Of a stretch of DNA of 64,000 nucleotides, positions 25,311 through 34,870 are shown piece by piece. The notes beneath the pieces were generated by a model, which was not told where the DNA came from, ran no database searches, and saw only the letters and a list, made by a program, of their open reading frames with translations. Numbering within the stretch: position 1 is the first letter of the stretch; each line of letters starts with the position of its first letter. This stretch comes from Pseudomonadota bacterium (GTDB lineage: Bacteria; Pseudomonadota; Gammaproteobacteria; Burkholderiales; Burkholderiaceae_C), in contig JAKAXL010000005.1 of the NCBI GenBank assembly GCA_021816585.1, positions 1 to 64,000 on the forward strand, in the 5' to 3' direction. The translations under genes were made by a program, and so were the position numbers.

Positions 25311-27089
25311 GTGACCCCGATCCCAGACGAAGACCTCCGAGACCCCCTGCCGTCGCGCCGCGTGCTGCTGCTGCTGGGCGGACTGCTGGTCGTGCTGTGG
25401 CTGGGCGTGCTGGGGCTGCGCGACCTCGTCCCCACCGACGAGGGGCGCTACGCCGAGATCCCGCGCGAGATGGTGGCCAGCGGCGACTGGGTGACCCCGC
25501 GCCTGGACGGCTTCAAGTACTTCGAGAAACCCCCGCTGCAATACTGGGCCACCGCGGCGGCCTACGAGGTGTTCGGCGTCGGCCAGTGGCAGGCGCGGCT
25601 GTGGACCGGGCTCAGCGGACTGTTCGGGATCGCCCTCACGGCGCTGACGGGCTGCCTGTTGTGGGGGCGCCGCGTCGGGCTGTACGCCGGCGCGGTGCTG
25701 GCCAGTTGCGTGTACTGGCTGGCGATGGGCCACATCAACACGCTGGACATGGGGGTGTCGGCCTGCCTGGGCGGCAGCCTGCTGAGCTTCCTGCTGGCGC
25801 AGCGCGACCAGGCCACGGCACGCGCGCGGCGCGCGTGGATGCTCGCCTGCTGGGGCTTCATGGGGCTGTCGCTGCTGTCGAAGGGCCTGATCGGGCTGGC
25901 CTTTCCCGGCATGACCCTGGTGCTGTACACGCTGTGGAGCCGCGAGTGGAGCCTGTGGCGCCGGCTGCACATCCTGCCCGGGCTGGCGCTGCTGCTGCTC
26001 ATCGCGCTGCCCTGGCACCTGCTGGTGCAGTTGCGCAACCCCGAGTTCTTCCACTACTACTTCATCTACCAGCAGTTCGACCGCTTCGCCACGCCCGCGC
26101 TGTCGCGGCCGGGGCCGTGGTACTACTTCATTCCCATCGTGCTGCTGGGAATCATGCCCTGGCTGGGCGCGCTGTTCCCGGCGCTGGCGCGCAGCACCTC
26201 GCGCAGCCTGCGCGCGCACGGCGACGAAAGCCCCACGTCGCTGCGCGCGCGGCGCGTGCTGCTGGTGTGGGCCGGGTTCATCTTCGTGTTCTTCAGCGCC
26301 TCGCACTCCAAGCTGCCGTCGTACGTACTGCCGATGTTCCCGGCGCTGGCGCTGCTGCTGGGCGAGTACCTGGCGCGCCAGCGCGAACGCGCGCTGGCCT
26401 GGCAGTTCGCGCTGTGGGCGCTGATCAGCGTGGTCGCGGCCGCAGGCTTCACGCAGCTGTGGCGCGCCGGCAATTCCATCACGCCGGGCGCGCTGTACCA
26501 GCGCTACGGCTGGTGGCTGGAAATCACCGCGGCGCTGAGCCTGCTCGGTGCGCTGGCGGCATGGCGCTGGGAGCTGCGCGCACGCCGCGGCCTGGCGGTG
26601 CTGGCGCTGGCCTGCTGCAGCGTCGTCGGCCTGACGGTGGCCACGCAGGCCTTCCAGATCCTCGGGCGCACCGCGTCGACGCGCGACGTGGTGGCGGCGA
26701 TCCGGCCCTGGCTGCACCCGGACCAGCCCTTCTACGCCGTCGACACCTACGACCAGACGCTGCCGTTCTACCTGCGCCGCGAGGTCACGGTGGTGAAGTA
26801 CCGCGGCGAGCTGAACTTCGGCATCGAGCAGCAGCCCGCGGCGTGGATCCCGACGCTGCACGACTTCGCCGCGCGCTGGCGCGCGGCGAGGCTGCCGCTG
26901 GCCTTCATGTCGGCGGGCGAACTGGGCGCGCTGCGCGCGCTGCACCTGCCGCTGCTGGTCGTCGAGCGCACGCCGCGCTATGTCGTGGTGGCGCGGCCGG
27001 ACCAGAACTACGGCGCCGCGGCGCGACAGGCGCGCGCGCGCCTGCCCGCGGCGTGGAACCCGCCGACCCAGACGGAGAAACAACCATGA
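25311..27089 (+). CDS. arnT: ArnT-like lipid A aminoarabinose / PMT-family glycosyltransferase, 592 aa
   Basis: GT-C glycosyltransferase with about eleven to twelve membrane segments. The first periplasmic loop holds VPTDEGRYAEIPREMVASG, the DE-containing catalytic motif of ArnT/PMT_2 enzymes, then FKYFEKPPLQYW. It would transfer L-Ara4N from undecaprenyl phosphate to lipid A at the periplasmic face. It heads an operon with the remaining arn genes. The only plausible start is GTG at 25311, since the next in-frame ATG falls inside the conserved loop; no clear ribosome-binding site is visible. Its stop overlaps the next start (ATGA). Confidence 0.85.
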   Translation: MTPIPDEDLRDPLPSRRVLLLLGGLLVVLWLGVLGLRDLVPTDEGRYAEIPREMVASGDWVTPRLDGFKYFEKPPLQYWATAAAYEVFGVGQWQARLWTGLSGLFGIALTALTGCLLWGRRVGLYAGAVLASCVYWLAMGHINTLDMGVSACLGGSLLSFLLAQRDQATARARRAWMLACWGFMGLSLLSKGLIGLAFPGMTLVLYTLWSREWSLWRRLHILPGLALLLLIALPWHLLVQLRNPEFFHYYFIYQQFDRFATPALSRPGPWYYFIPIVLLGIMPWLGALFPALARSTSRSLRAHGDESPTSLRARRVLLVWAGFIFVFFSASHSKLPSYVLPMFPALALLLGEYLARQRERALAWQFALWALISVVAAAGFTQLWRAGNSITPGALYQRYGWWLEITAALSLLGALAAWRWELRARRGLAVLALACCSVVGLTVATQAFQILGRTASTRDVVAAIRPWLHPDQPFYAVDTYDQTLPFYLRREVTVVKYRGELNFGIEQQPAAWIPTLHDFAARWRAARLPLAFMSAGELGALRALHLPLLVVERTPRYVVVARPDQNYGAAARQARARLPAAWNPPTQTEKQP

Positions 27090-27457
27090 GCCCCGTGGCC
27101 TTCGCGCTCGTGCTGACCGGCGTGCTGCTCAACGCCACCGCGCAACTGCTGATCAAGGCCGGGGCGCAGACCGCCGGGCACTTCACGTTCACCGCCGGGC
27201 ACATCCTGCGCGCCGGCTTGCACTTCGCGATGCAATGGCAGATCCTCGCGGGGCTGGCCTGCTACGCCATCTCGGTGGTGGTGTGGATCCTCGCGCTGAC
27301 CCGCGTGCAGGTGTCGATCGCCTACCCGATGCTGTCGCTGGGCTACGTGGTCACCGCGTTCGCCGCGTGGTGGCTGTTCGGCGAGGCCCTGAACCCGCAC
27401 AAGCTGCTGGGCATCGCGATCATCATCGTCGGCGTGGTGCTGCTGGCGCGCCCCTGA
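27086..27457 (+). CDS. arnE: Small SMR-type flippase subunit (ArnE/ArnF-like), 123 aa
   Basis: Four predicted membrane helices with the EamA/SMR pattern (LLNATAQLLIKAGAQ in helix 1, ALTRVQVSIAYPMLSLGYVV in helix 3). In enterics ArnE and ArnF form the flippase that moves undecaprenyl-phosphate-L-Ara4N to the periplasm. Only one such gene is present here, so either it works as a homodimer or a partner lies elsewhere. The start overlaps the arnT stop. Confidence 0.8.
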   Translation: MSPVAFALVLTGVLLNATAQLLIKAGAQTAGHFTFTAGHILRAGLHFAMQWQILAGLACYAISVVVWILALTRVQVSIAYPMLSLGYVVTAFAAWWLFGEALNPHKLLGIAIIIVGVVLLARP

Positions 27458-27474
27458 ACCGAATCCCTGCTGCC

Positions 27475-28635
27475 ATGTCCGCTCCTTCCCAGCCCGACGC
27501 GGCGAGCGTCGAATTCCTGCCCTTCACGCGGCCCACGATCGACGAGGCGACCATCGCCGGAGTCGTCGAGGTGCTGCGCTCGGGCTGGATCACCACCGGT
27601 CCCTGGAACACCCGCTTCGAGCAGGCGCTGTCGGAATACTTCGGCGGGCGCACGGTGCGCGCCTTCAATTCCGGCACCGTGACCATGGAGATCGCGCTGC
27701 GCATGCTGGGCGTGGGCGAAGGCGACGAGGTCATCACGACCCCGCTGTCGTGGGTGGCCACGGCCAACGTCGTGCTGGCGGTCGGCGCGCGCCCGGTGTT
27801 CGTCGACATCGACCCCGCCACGCGCAATCTCGACGTCGCGCGCGTCGAGGCGGCAATCACGCCGCGCACCCGCGTGCTGCTGCCGGTGCATCTGGCCGGC
27901 CTGCCCTGCGAGCTGGACGCGCTGTACGAGATCGCTGCGCGCCGCGGCCTGCGCGTGCTGGAGGACGCCGCGCAGGCCATCGGCAGCACGTGGCGCGGAC
28001 GCCGCGTCGGCAGCTTCGGCGACTTCGCATCGTTCAGCTTCCACCCGAACAAGAACGCCACCAGCATCGAGGGCGGTTGCCTGGTGCTGCCCGAAGACGC
28101 CGACCCGGGCCTGGCCGAGCGCTACCGCCTGCAGGGGGTGCGGCGCTTCGGCGTCGACGGCATGGACGTCGACCTGGTGGGCGGCAAGGCCAACCTGACC
28201 GACGTCGCGGCGCGCGTGGGCTGGGGCCAGCTGCAGCGCGTGGAGGAGTTCAACACGCGCCGCCGCGAGCTCGCGGCGGACTACTTCGAGGCCTTCGACG
28301 CGCTGCGCCTGGGCGAGCGCGGGGTGCAGCTGCCGCCGCGCTCGCCGCAGGACTCGAACTGGCACATGTTCCAGATCGTGCTGCCGGCGCAGGCGCCGCG
28401 CGCGCAGGTCATGGAACGGCTGAAGGCGCGCGGCATCGGCAGCGGCGTGCACTACCCGCCGATCCACCTGTTCAGCCTGTACCGCAAGCTCGGCTTCGCA
28501 CCCGGCGACTTCCCGCACGCCGAGCGTGTCGGCGCGGCCATCCTGACCCTGCCGCTGTTCCCGGGCATGCGCGATGGCGACATCGATCGCGTGGCGCAGG
28601 CGCTGGACGCGGTGCTGCGAGAATTCGGGGTATGA
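27475..28635 (+). CDS. arnB: UDP-4-keto-pentose aminotransferase ArnB, 386 aa
   Basis: DegT/DnrJ/EryC1-family PLP aminotransferase that makes UDP-L-Ara4N from the 4-keto sugar with glutamate as donor. Recognisable stretches are RPTIDEATIAGVVEVLRSGWITTGP, FNSGTVTMEIAL, EDAAQAIGSTWRG and FSFHPNKNATSIEGG, where the lysine of HPNKN binds PLP. Full length. It is the third gene of the operon; its stop overlaps the arnC start. Confidence 0.9.
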   Translation: MSAPSQPDAASVEFLPFTRPTIDEATIAGVVEVLRSGWITTGPWNTRFEQALSEYFGGRTVRAFNSGTVTMEIALRMLGVGEGDEVITTPLSWVATANVVLAVGARPVFVDIDPATRNLDVARVEAAITPRTRVLLPVHLAGLPCELDALYEIAARRGLRVLEDAAQAIGSTWRGRRVGSFGDFASFSFHPNKNATSIEGGCLVLPEDADPGLAERYRLQGVRRFGVDGMDVDLVGGKANLTDVAARVGWGQLQRVEEFNTRRRELAADYFEAFDALRLGERGVQLPPRSPQDSNWHMFQIVLPAQAPRAQVMERLKARGIGSGVHYPPIHLFSLYRKLGFAPGDFPHAERVGAAILTLPLFPGMRDGDIDRVAQALDAVLREFGV

Positions 28636-29609
28636 ACCAGCCTACACCTTCGCCGATCGCGCTGTCGGTGGTCGTGCCCGTCTACAACGAACAGGACGGG
28701 CTGGGGGCGCTGTTCGCCCGCCTGTACCCGGCGCTGGACGCGCTGGGCGAGACCTACGAGATCATTTTCATCAACGACGGCAGCCGCGACCGCTCGGCGG
28801 CGCTGCTGGCCGAGCAGCAACGCGCGCGCCCCGACGTGACACGGGTGATCCTGTTCAACGGCAACTACGGCCAGCACATGGCGATCCTGGCCGGTTTCGA
28901 GCATTGCCGCGGCGAGATCGTGGTCACGCTGGATGCCGACCTGCAGAACCCGCCGGAGGAGATCGCCCGGCTGGTGGCGAAGATGCGCGAAGGCTACGAC
29001 TACGTCGGCAGCATCCGGCGCCAGCGCCAGGACACCTGGTTCAGGCGCCACGCCAGCCGCTGGATGAACCGGCTGCGCGAGACCATCACCCACGTGCGCA
29101 TGACCGACCAGGGCTGCATGCTGCGCGCCTACGGCCGCCACGTGGTCGACACCATCAACCGCTGCGACGAGGTCAACACCTTCGTGCCGGCGCTGGCCTA
29201 CACCTTCTCGCTGAACCCGACCGAGATCGAGGTCGCCCACGAAGAGCGCGCCGCCGGGGAGTCCAAGTACTCGCTGTTCAAGCTGGTGCGCCTGAACTTC
29301 GACCTGGTCACCGGTTTCTCGCTGATCCCGCTGCAGTTCATGTCCTTCCTCGGCATCGCGCTGGCGCTGGCCTCCGGCGCGCTGTTCCTGCTGCTGATGA
29401 TCGACCGCCTGCTGTTCGGCTCGCAGGTGCAGGGGGTGTTCACGCTGTTCGCCATCACCTTCTGCCTGCTCGGCGTGCTGCTGTTCAGCATGGGCCTGCT
29501 GGGCGAGTACATCGGGCGCATCTACGAACAGGTGCGCGGGCGCCCGCGCTACGTCGTGCAGGCGCTGCTCGACGACACGCCCGCGGCCGGCACGGGACCC
29601 GCGCGATGA
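28632..29609 (+). CDS. arnC: Undecaprenyl-phosphate 4-deoxy-4-formamido-L-arabinose transferase ArnC, 325 aa
   Basis: GT2-family transferase that attaches formyl-Ara4N to undecaprenyl phosphate at the inner membrane. The GT2 domain shows LSVVVPVYNEQDGL, FINDGSRDRS and the metal-binding DADLQNPPEEI. Two C-terminal membrane helices (LGIALALASGALFLLLMI and FAITFCLLGVLLFSMGLL) anchor it. Its ATG overlaps the arnB stop and its own stop overlaps the next start, indicating coupled translation. Confidence 0.9.
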   Translation: MNQPTPSPIALSVVVPVYNEQDGLGALFARLYPALDALGETYEIIFINDGSRDRSAALLAEQQRARPDVTRVILFNGNYGQHMAILAGFEHCRGEIVVTLDADLQNPPEEIARLVAKMREGYDYVGSIRRQRQDTWFRRHASRWMNRLRETITHVRMTDQGCMLRAYGRHVVDTINRCDEVNTFVPALAYTFSLNPTEIEVAHEERAAGESKYSLFKLVRLNFDLVTGFSLIPLQFMSFLGIALALASGALFLLLMIDRLLFGSQVQGVFTLFAITFCLLGVLLFSMGLLGEYIGRIYEQVRGRPRYVVQALLDDTPAAGTGPAR

Positions 29610-30568
29610 ACCCGCCGCGCGCCGGCGCGCCGGCCGCCCTGCATGCGGTGGTGTTCGCCTACCACAACGTGGGCGCGCGCTGCCTGCGCGTGCTGCTGGC
29701 GGGCGGCATGCGCGTCGACCTGGTGGTCACGCACCCCGACGACCCCGACGAGAACCTGTGGTTCGAGCGTGTCGCCGACGTCGCGGCCGAACACGGCATC
29801 CCGGTGCTGCTGGTCGAGCAGCAGCTGTCCGACGACGAACTCGCGCGGGTCCGTGCGCTGCAGCCCGACTACGTGTTCTCCTTCTATTTCCGGCGCATGC
29901 TGCCGGCCGCGGTGCTGGAGTCGGCGCGCCTGGCGGCGCTGAACATGCACGGCTCGCTGCTGCCGCACTACCGCGGGCGCGCCCCGGTGAACTGGGCCGT
30001 GCTGCACGGCGAACGCGAGACCGGGGCGACGCTGCACCTGATGCAGGCCAAGCCCGACGCCGGCGACATCGTGGCGCAGCAGGCGGTGCCGATCCTGCCC
30101 GACGACACCGCGCGCGAGGTGTTCGACAAGGTCACGGTGGCGGCCGAGATCGCGCTGTGGCAGGTGCTGCCGCGCCTGCTCGAAGGCGAGGTGCCGCGGC
30201 GCCCCAACCGCCTCGAGCAGGGCAGCTACTTCGGCGGCCGCCGCCCCGAGGACGGACGCATCGACTGGACGCGGCCGGCAGCGCAGGTCTACAACCTGAT
30301 GCGTGCCGTCGCGCCGCCCTACCCCGGCGCCTTCTTCGAAGCCGGCGGTCGCCGCCTGCTGGTGGCGCGCGCCCGCATCGCCGCGTCCGCGCTGGCCGCC
30401 CGCCTGGACCCGCTGGCCGCCCCCGGCCCGCAGCTTTGCGGCAGTTTCCTGCTGGCGCGCTGCGGGGACGGCGGCGTGCTGCACCTGCAACAGGTCTGGG
30501 ACAGCGCGCAGCCCGGCCTGGCCCTCGATCCGCAACGTCTCGCACGACTCGTGCCTAGCTCATCATGA
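29606..30568 (+). CDS. arnA: UDP-L-Ara4N formyltransferase (ArnA N-terminal domain as a separate protein), 320 aa
   Basis: Uses 10-formyltetrahydrofolate to formylate UDP-L-Ara4N. The catalytic Asn-His-Asp set is visible in LNMHGSLLPHYRGRAPVNWA and in PDAGDIVAQQ. It matches only the formyltransferase half of E. coli ArnA; the decarboxylase half is the next gene. Both ends overlap neighbours by four bases (ATGA). The split avoids the fused bifunctional polypeptide known from enterics. Confidence 0.87.
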   Translation: MNPPRAGAPAALHAVVFAYHNVGARCLRVLLAGGMRVDLVVTHPDDPDENLWFERVADVAAEHGIPVLLVEQQLSDDELARVRALQPDYVFSFYFRRMLPAAVLESARLAALNMHGSLLPHYRGRAPVNWAVLHGERETGATLHLMQAKPDAGDIVAQQAVPILPDDTAREVFDKVTVAAEIALWQVLPRLLEGEVPRRPNRLEQGSYFGGRRPEDGRIDWTRPAAQVYNLMRAVAPPYPGAFFEAGGRRLLVARARIAASALAARLDPLAAPGPQLCGSFLLARCGDGGVLHLQQVWDSAQPGLALDPQRLARLVPSSS

Positions 30569-31620
30569 AAAAGATCCTGATCCTCGGAGTCAACGGCTTC
30601 ATCGGCCATCACCTGTCCAAGCGCATCCTCGGCAGCACCGACTGGGAGGTGTACGGCATGGACATGAACACCGACCGCATCGAGGACCTGCTGGACAAGC
30701 CCCGGTTCCACTTTTTCGAGGGCGACATCACGATCAACAAGGAGTGGATCGAATACCACGTGCGCAAGTGCGACGTGATCCTGCCGCTGGTCGCGATCGC
30801 CACCCCGGCGACCTACGTGAAGGCGCCGCTGCGGGTGTTCGAGCTCGACTTCGAGGCCAACCTGCCGATCGTGCGCGCCGCCGTCAAGCACCGCAAGCGC
30901 CTGGTGTTCCCGTCCACCTCCGAGGTCTACGGCATGTGCCCGGACGGCGAGTTCGACCCCGAGTCCTCGCCGCTGGTGTACGGGCCGATCAACAAGCCGC
31001 GCTGGATCTACGCCTGCTCCAAGCAGCTGATGGACCGCGTGATCGCCGGCTACGGCCAGCAGGAAGGACTGGACTACACGCTGTTCCGCCCCTTCAACTG
31101 GATCGGCGCCGGGCTGGACACGATCTTCTCCGCGAAGGAGGGCAGCTCGCGCGTGGTCACCCAGTTCCTCGGCCACATCGTGCGCGGCGAGAACATCAGC
31201 CTGGTCGACGGCGGCCTGCAAAAGCGTGCCTTCACCGACATCGACGACGGCATCGACGCGCTGATGCGCATCATCGAGAACCCCGCCGGAGTGGCCAGCG
31301 GACACATCTACAACATCGGCAACCCGGCCAACAACCACTCGGTGCGCGACCTCGCCGAGCGCATGCTGCGCCTGGCAGCCGAGTTCCCCGAATACGCCGA
31401 CAGCGCGCGCCAGGTGGGCCTGGTGGAGACCTGCTCGGGGGCCTACTACGGCGCCGGCTACCAGGACGTGGCGAACCGCGTGCCGAAGATCGCCAACACC
31501 ATGCGCGACCTCGACTGGGCCCCGCGCACCGACATGGACACCGCGCTGCGCAAGATCTTCGAGGCCTACCGCGGACAGATCGCGCAGGCGCGCGCGCTGA
31601 TGGACGAGGGCGGAAACTGA
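30565..31620 (+). CDS. arnA: UDP-glucuronate C4-dehydrogenase/decarboxylase (ArnA C-terminal domain as a separate protein), 351 aa
   Basis: Extended SDR enzyme that oxidises and decarboxylates UDP-glucuronate, the first committed step to L-Ara4N. GVNGFIGHHL is the NAD-binding loop, STSEVYGM and YACSKQLMDRVI place the Ser/Tyr/Lys catalytic set, and FRPFNWIGAGLD is typical of ArnA. The start overlaps the formyltransferase stop. Ten bases separate it from arnD. Confidence 0.9.
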   Translation: MKKILILGVNGFIGHHLSKRILGSTDWEVYGMDMNTDRIEDLLDKPRFHFFEGDITINKEWIEYHVRKCDVILPLVAIATPATYVKAPLRVFELDFEANLPIVRAAVKHRKRLVFPSTSEVYGMCPDGEFDPESSPLVYGPINKPRWIYACSKQLMDRVIAGYGQQEGLDYTLFRPFNWIGAGLDTIFSAKEGSSRVVTQFLGHIVRGENISLVDGGLQKRAFTDIDDGIDALMRIIENPAGVASGHIYNIGNPANNHSVRDLAERMLRLAAEFPEYADSARQVGLVETCSGAYYGAGYQDVANRVPKIANTMRDLDWAPRTDMDTALRKIFEAYRGQIAQARALMDEGGN

Positions 31621-31630
31621 CGAGCCGCCG

Positions 31631-32530
31631 ATGCCCCGCATCGCGCTGAAGGTCGACGTCGACACATTGCGCGGCACCCTCGAGGGGGTGCCGGCGCTGC
31701 TGCGCCAGCTCGCGCGCCACCGGTTGCGCGCGACCTTCCTGTTCAGCCTCGGCCCGGACCACACCGGGCGCGCCCTCAAGCGCATCTTCCGCCCCGGCTT
31801 CCTGGCCAAGGTGCGCCGCACCTCGGTGGGCAGCAACTACGGACTGAAGACCCTGCTGTACGGCACGCTGCTGCCCGGCCCCGACATCGGGCTGCGCGCC
31901 GCCGAGCCGATGCGCGCGACCTGGCGCGCCGGCCACGAGGTCGGCGTGCATACCTGGGACCACGTGCTGTGGCAGGACCATGTCGCGCGCCGCGACCGCG
32001 CGTGGACGCAGCGCCAGCTGCAGCTGGCGGTGCAGCGCTTCGGCGACGTGTTCGGGCGTCCTCCGGAAGTGCACGGGGCCGCCGGCTGGCAGATGAACGA
32101 ATCCGCCTACGAGCTGGAGCAGGAACTGGGCTTTCGCATCGCCTCCGACGGACGCGGCGACGCGCCCTTCCTGCCGCGCATCGGCGAGCGCGTGCTGCAG
32201 GTGCCGCAGCTGCCGACCACGCTGCCGACGCTGGACGAACTGATCGGGCTCGACGGCATCGACGCCGGCAACGTCGCTTCGCAGCTGCTGCGCCTGTCGC
32301 TGGACGGGCGCGACCATGTGTACACGCTGCACGCCGAACTCGAGGGAGGCCAGCTGGCGCCGGTGTTCGAGGCCCTGCTGCAGGGCTGGCAGGCCGCCGG
32401 CCTGCGCATCGGCACGCTGGGCCAGCAGGCCGCGGCGCTGGACAGGCAGGCGCTGCCGGTGCGCCGTGTCGGCATGGGCACGGTGCCCGGACGCAGCGGA
32501 ACCCTGGCGGTAGCTCTCGCCGACGCCTGA
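31631..32530 (+). CDS. arnD: Undecaprenyl-phosphate formamido-arabinose deformylase ArnD, 299 aa
   Basis: Polysaccharide-deacetylase-fold enzyme that removes the formyl group so that the sugar can be flipped and transferred. The N-terminal IALKVDVDTLRGTLEGVP carries the Asp residues of the NodB-type site, GHEVGVHTWDHVLWQDH the metal-binding His pair, and EVHGAAGWQMN a later ArnD motif. It is the last gene of the operon and is followed by a strong terminator. Confidence 0.9.
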   Translation: MPRIALKVDVDTLRGTLEGVPALLRQLARHRLRATFLFSLGPDHTGRALKRIFRPGFLAKVRRTSVGSNYGLKTLLYGTLLPGPDIGLRAAEPMRATWRAGHEVGVHTWDHVLWQDHVARRDRAWTQRQLQLAVQRFGDVFGRPPEVHGAAGWQMNESAYELEQELGFRIASDGRGDAPFLPRIGERVLQVPQLPTTLPTLDELIGLDGIDAGNVASQLLRLSLDGRDHVYTLHAELEGGQLAPVFEALLQGWQAAGLRIGTLGQQAAALDRQALPVRRVGMGTVPGRSGTLAVALADA

Positions 32531-32542
32531 ATCCTGGGCGAA

Positions 32543-32576
32543 GGGCGGGCCGGAAGGTGTCCGGTCCGCCCTTTTT
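32543..32576 (+). terminator. Rho-independent terminator of the arn operon
   Basis: A 12-bp stem (GGGCGGGCCGGA / TCCGGTCCGCCC, one G-T pair) with a five-base loop is followed by CTTTTT. It lies between the convergent arnD and acs genes, 13 bases after arnD, and may also help stop acs transcription. Confidence 0.92.
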
Positions 32577-32594
32577 CCTTGTTTTTTCCTCGGC

Positions 32595-34577
32595 TCAGTG
32601 GTTGCGGGCCAGCTGCTCGAGGATCGCCGGGTTCTCCAGCGTCGAGGTGTCCTGCGTGATCTGCTCGCCCTTGGCCAGCGTGCGCAGCAGACGACGCATG
32701 ATCTTGCCCGAACGCGTCTTCGGCAGGTTGTCGCCGAAGCGGATGTCCTTCGGCTTGGCGATCGGGCCGATCTCGCGCCCGACGTGGTTGCGCAGCTCAT
32801 TGGCGATCTGCACCCCCTCCTCGCCCGTGGGCACCGGTCGCTTGAGCACCACGAAGGCGCAGATCGCCTCGCCGGTCAGCTCGTCCGGACGCCCCACCAC
32901 CGCGGCCTCCGCCACCAGCGGGTGCGACACCAGCGCCGACTCGATCTCCATCGTGCCCATGCGGTGTCCGCTCACGTTGAGCACGTCGTCGATGCGTCCC
33001 GTGATCGTGAAGTACCCGGTGTTGGGGTCGCGGATCGAGCCGTCGCCGGCCAGGTAGTAGCCCTTGAGCTCATCCGGGTAGTAGCTCTTCTTGAAGCGCT
33101 CCGGGTCCCCCCAGATCGTGCGGATCATCGACGGCCACGGCTTCTTGATCACCAGGATGCCCCCGGTGCCCCACGGCAGGTCGTGCCCCGTCTCGTCCAC
33201 CACCTCCGCGAAAATCCCCGGCAGCGGCAGCGTGCACGAGCCCGGCACCATCGGCGTGGCCCCCGGCAGCGGGCTCATCATGTGCCCGCCCGTCTCCGTC
33301 TGCCACCACGTGTCCACCACCGGGCAGCGGCTGCCCCCGATGTTCTGGTAGTACCACTCCCACGCCGCCGGGTTGATCGGCTCGCCCACCGTGCCCAGAA
33401 TGCGCAGCGAGTCCAGCTTGTAGTTGCGCGGATGCGCCACCGGGTTCGCCTCCGCCGCCTTGATCAGCGAGCGGATCGCCGTCGGCGCCGTGTAGAAGAT
33501 CGTCACCTTGTGGTCCTGGATCATCTTCCAGAACCGCCCCGCGTCCGGGTAGGTCGGAACCCCCTCGAACACGATCTCCGTCGCCCCGCAGGCCAGCGGC
33601 CCGTAGGTGATGTAGGTGTGCCCGGTCACCCACCCGATGTCGGCCGTGCACCAGAACAGGTCGTCGGGGCGGATGTCGAAGGTCCACTGCATGGTCAGCT
33701 GCGCCCACAGCAGGTAGCCCGCCGTGGAGTGCTGCACCCCCTTGGGCTTGCCCGTCGAGCCCGACGTGTACAGCAGGAACAGCGGGTGCTCCGCCTCCAC
33801 CCACTCCGGCGCGCACTGCGCGCCTTGCGACTCCACCAGCTCGTGCAGCCAGAGGTCGCCGCGCGGATTGAACTCCACCGCGCCCCCGGTGCGCCGGTAC
33901 ACGACCACGTTGCGCACGCTGTCGCAGCCGCCCAGCGCCAGCGCCTCGTCGACGATCGACTTCAGCGGCAGCGACTTGCCCCCGCGGCGCTGCTCGTCGG
34001 CCGTGATCACCAGCACCGCCCCCGCATCGACGATGCGGTCGCGCAGCGACTGCGCCGAAAAACCTCCGAACACCACCGAGTGCGTCGCGCCGATGCGCGC
34101 GCAGGCCTGCATCGCCACCACCCCCTCGATCGACATGGGCATGTAGATCACCACCCGATCGCCCTTCTTCACCCCCAGGCTCTTGAGCCCGTTGGCCATC
34201 TTGCACGTGCGCTCCAGCAGCTCGCGGTAGCTCACCCGCGTCACCTTGCCGTCGTCCGCCTCGAACACGATCGCCGTGCGATCGCCACGCCCCGCCTCCA
34301 CGTGCCGGTCCAGGCAGTTGTACGAGACGTTGATCAGCCCGTCGGTGAACCACTTGTAGAACGGCGCCCCGCTGGCGTCCAGCGTGTGCGTGAACGGCTT
34401 GTGCCAGCTCAGGTTCTCGCGCGCCAGCCGCGCCCAGAACCCCTCGAAGTCCCGCTCGGCCTCGTCGACCAGCGCTCGGTACGCGTCCATCCCCGATATC
34501 CGCGCTCCCTGCACGGACTGCGCCGACGGGTAGTACGTCTTCAGGGTATGGGGCTCGGTGGCTTGTTGTTCGCTCAT
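32595..34577 (-). CDS. acs: Acetyl-CoA synthetase, 660 aa
   Basis: AMP-forming acetate:CoA ligase of the ANL superfamily, activating acetate for the TCA and glyoxylate cycles. Complete set of motifs: the P-loop [24 protein letters not shown] at the acetate pocket, [10 protein letters not shown] and the hinge [13 protein letters not shown], and the C-terminal [11 protein letters not shown] with the lysine that is acetylated to switch the enzyme off. Length equals E. coli Acs. The start at 34577 is the first ATG of the conserved N-terminus. It is monocistronic by layout. Confidence 0.95.
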   Translation of the reverse strand: MSEQQATEPHTLKTYYPSAQSVQGARISGMDAYRALVDEAERDFEGFWARLARENLSWHKPFTHTLDASGAPFYKWFTDGLINVSYNCLDRHVEAGRGDRTAIVFEADDGKVTRVSYRELLERTCKMANGLKSLGVKKGDRVVIYMPMSIEGVVAMQACARIGATHSVVFGGFSAQSLRDRIVDAGAVLVITADEQRRGGKSLPLKSIVDEALALGGCDSVRNVVVYRRTGGAVEFNPRGDLWLHELVESQGAQCAPEWVEAEHPLFLLYTSGSTGKPKGVQHSTAGYLLWAQLTMQWTFDIRPDDLFWCTADIGWVTGHTYITYGPLACGATEIVFEGVPTYPDAGRFWKMIQDHKVTIFYTAPTAIRSLIKAAEANPVAHPRNYKLDSLRILGTVGEPINPAAWEWYYQNIGGSRCPVVDTWWQTETGGHMMSPLPGATPMVPGSCTLPLPGIFAEVVDETGHDLPWGTGGILVIKKPWPSMIRTIWGDPERFKKSYYPDELKGYYLAGDGSIRDPNTGYFTITGRIDDVLNVSGHRMGTMEIESALVSHPLVAEAAVVGRPDELTGEAICAFVVLKRPVPTGEEGVQIANELRNHVGREIGPIAKPKDIRFGDNLPKTRSGKIMRRLLRTLAKGEQITQDTSTLENPAILEQLARNH

Positions 34578-34652
34578 GGCTGTCTCCAGGTATTGGGCCG
34601 CTGCTGGGATCGACGCAGGCGTGCCGGGCCGGCGGGGCCTGTTCTCGGCCCG

Positions 34653-34681
34653 ACTTTAGATTGTCGAGTCCCGATTGTGTA
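34653..34681 (-). promoter_or_regulatory. Candidate acs promoter
   Basis: Read on the minus strand, TACACA and TAAAGT are 17 bases apart, about 75 bases upstream of acs. Each hexamer matches the sigma-70 consensus at four of six positions. This is weak evidence by itself. Confidence 0.35.
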
Positions 34682-34870
34682 CCGAGAGCTCTTACAGCGC
34701 CCTGACGTCGCGCATCACGACAGGCGCGCGACGCCCCGCCGGGCGAGGCGCCGCAGGATTTACACTTTGAATCATCCCCGGTCCCAAATCCCCTTCACCA
34801 TGTGTGGAATCGCGGCGATGCCGCGGCCCCGGCGATCCCGCCCCCCCTTCCCGACGACGACGACGCTCCC

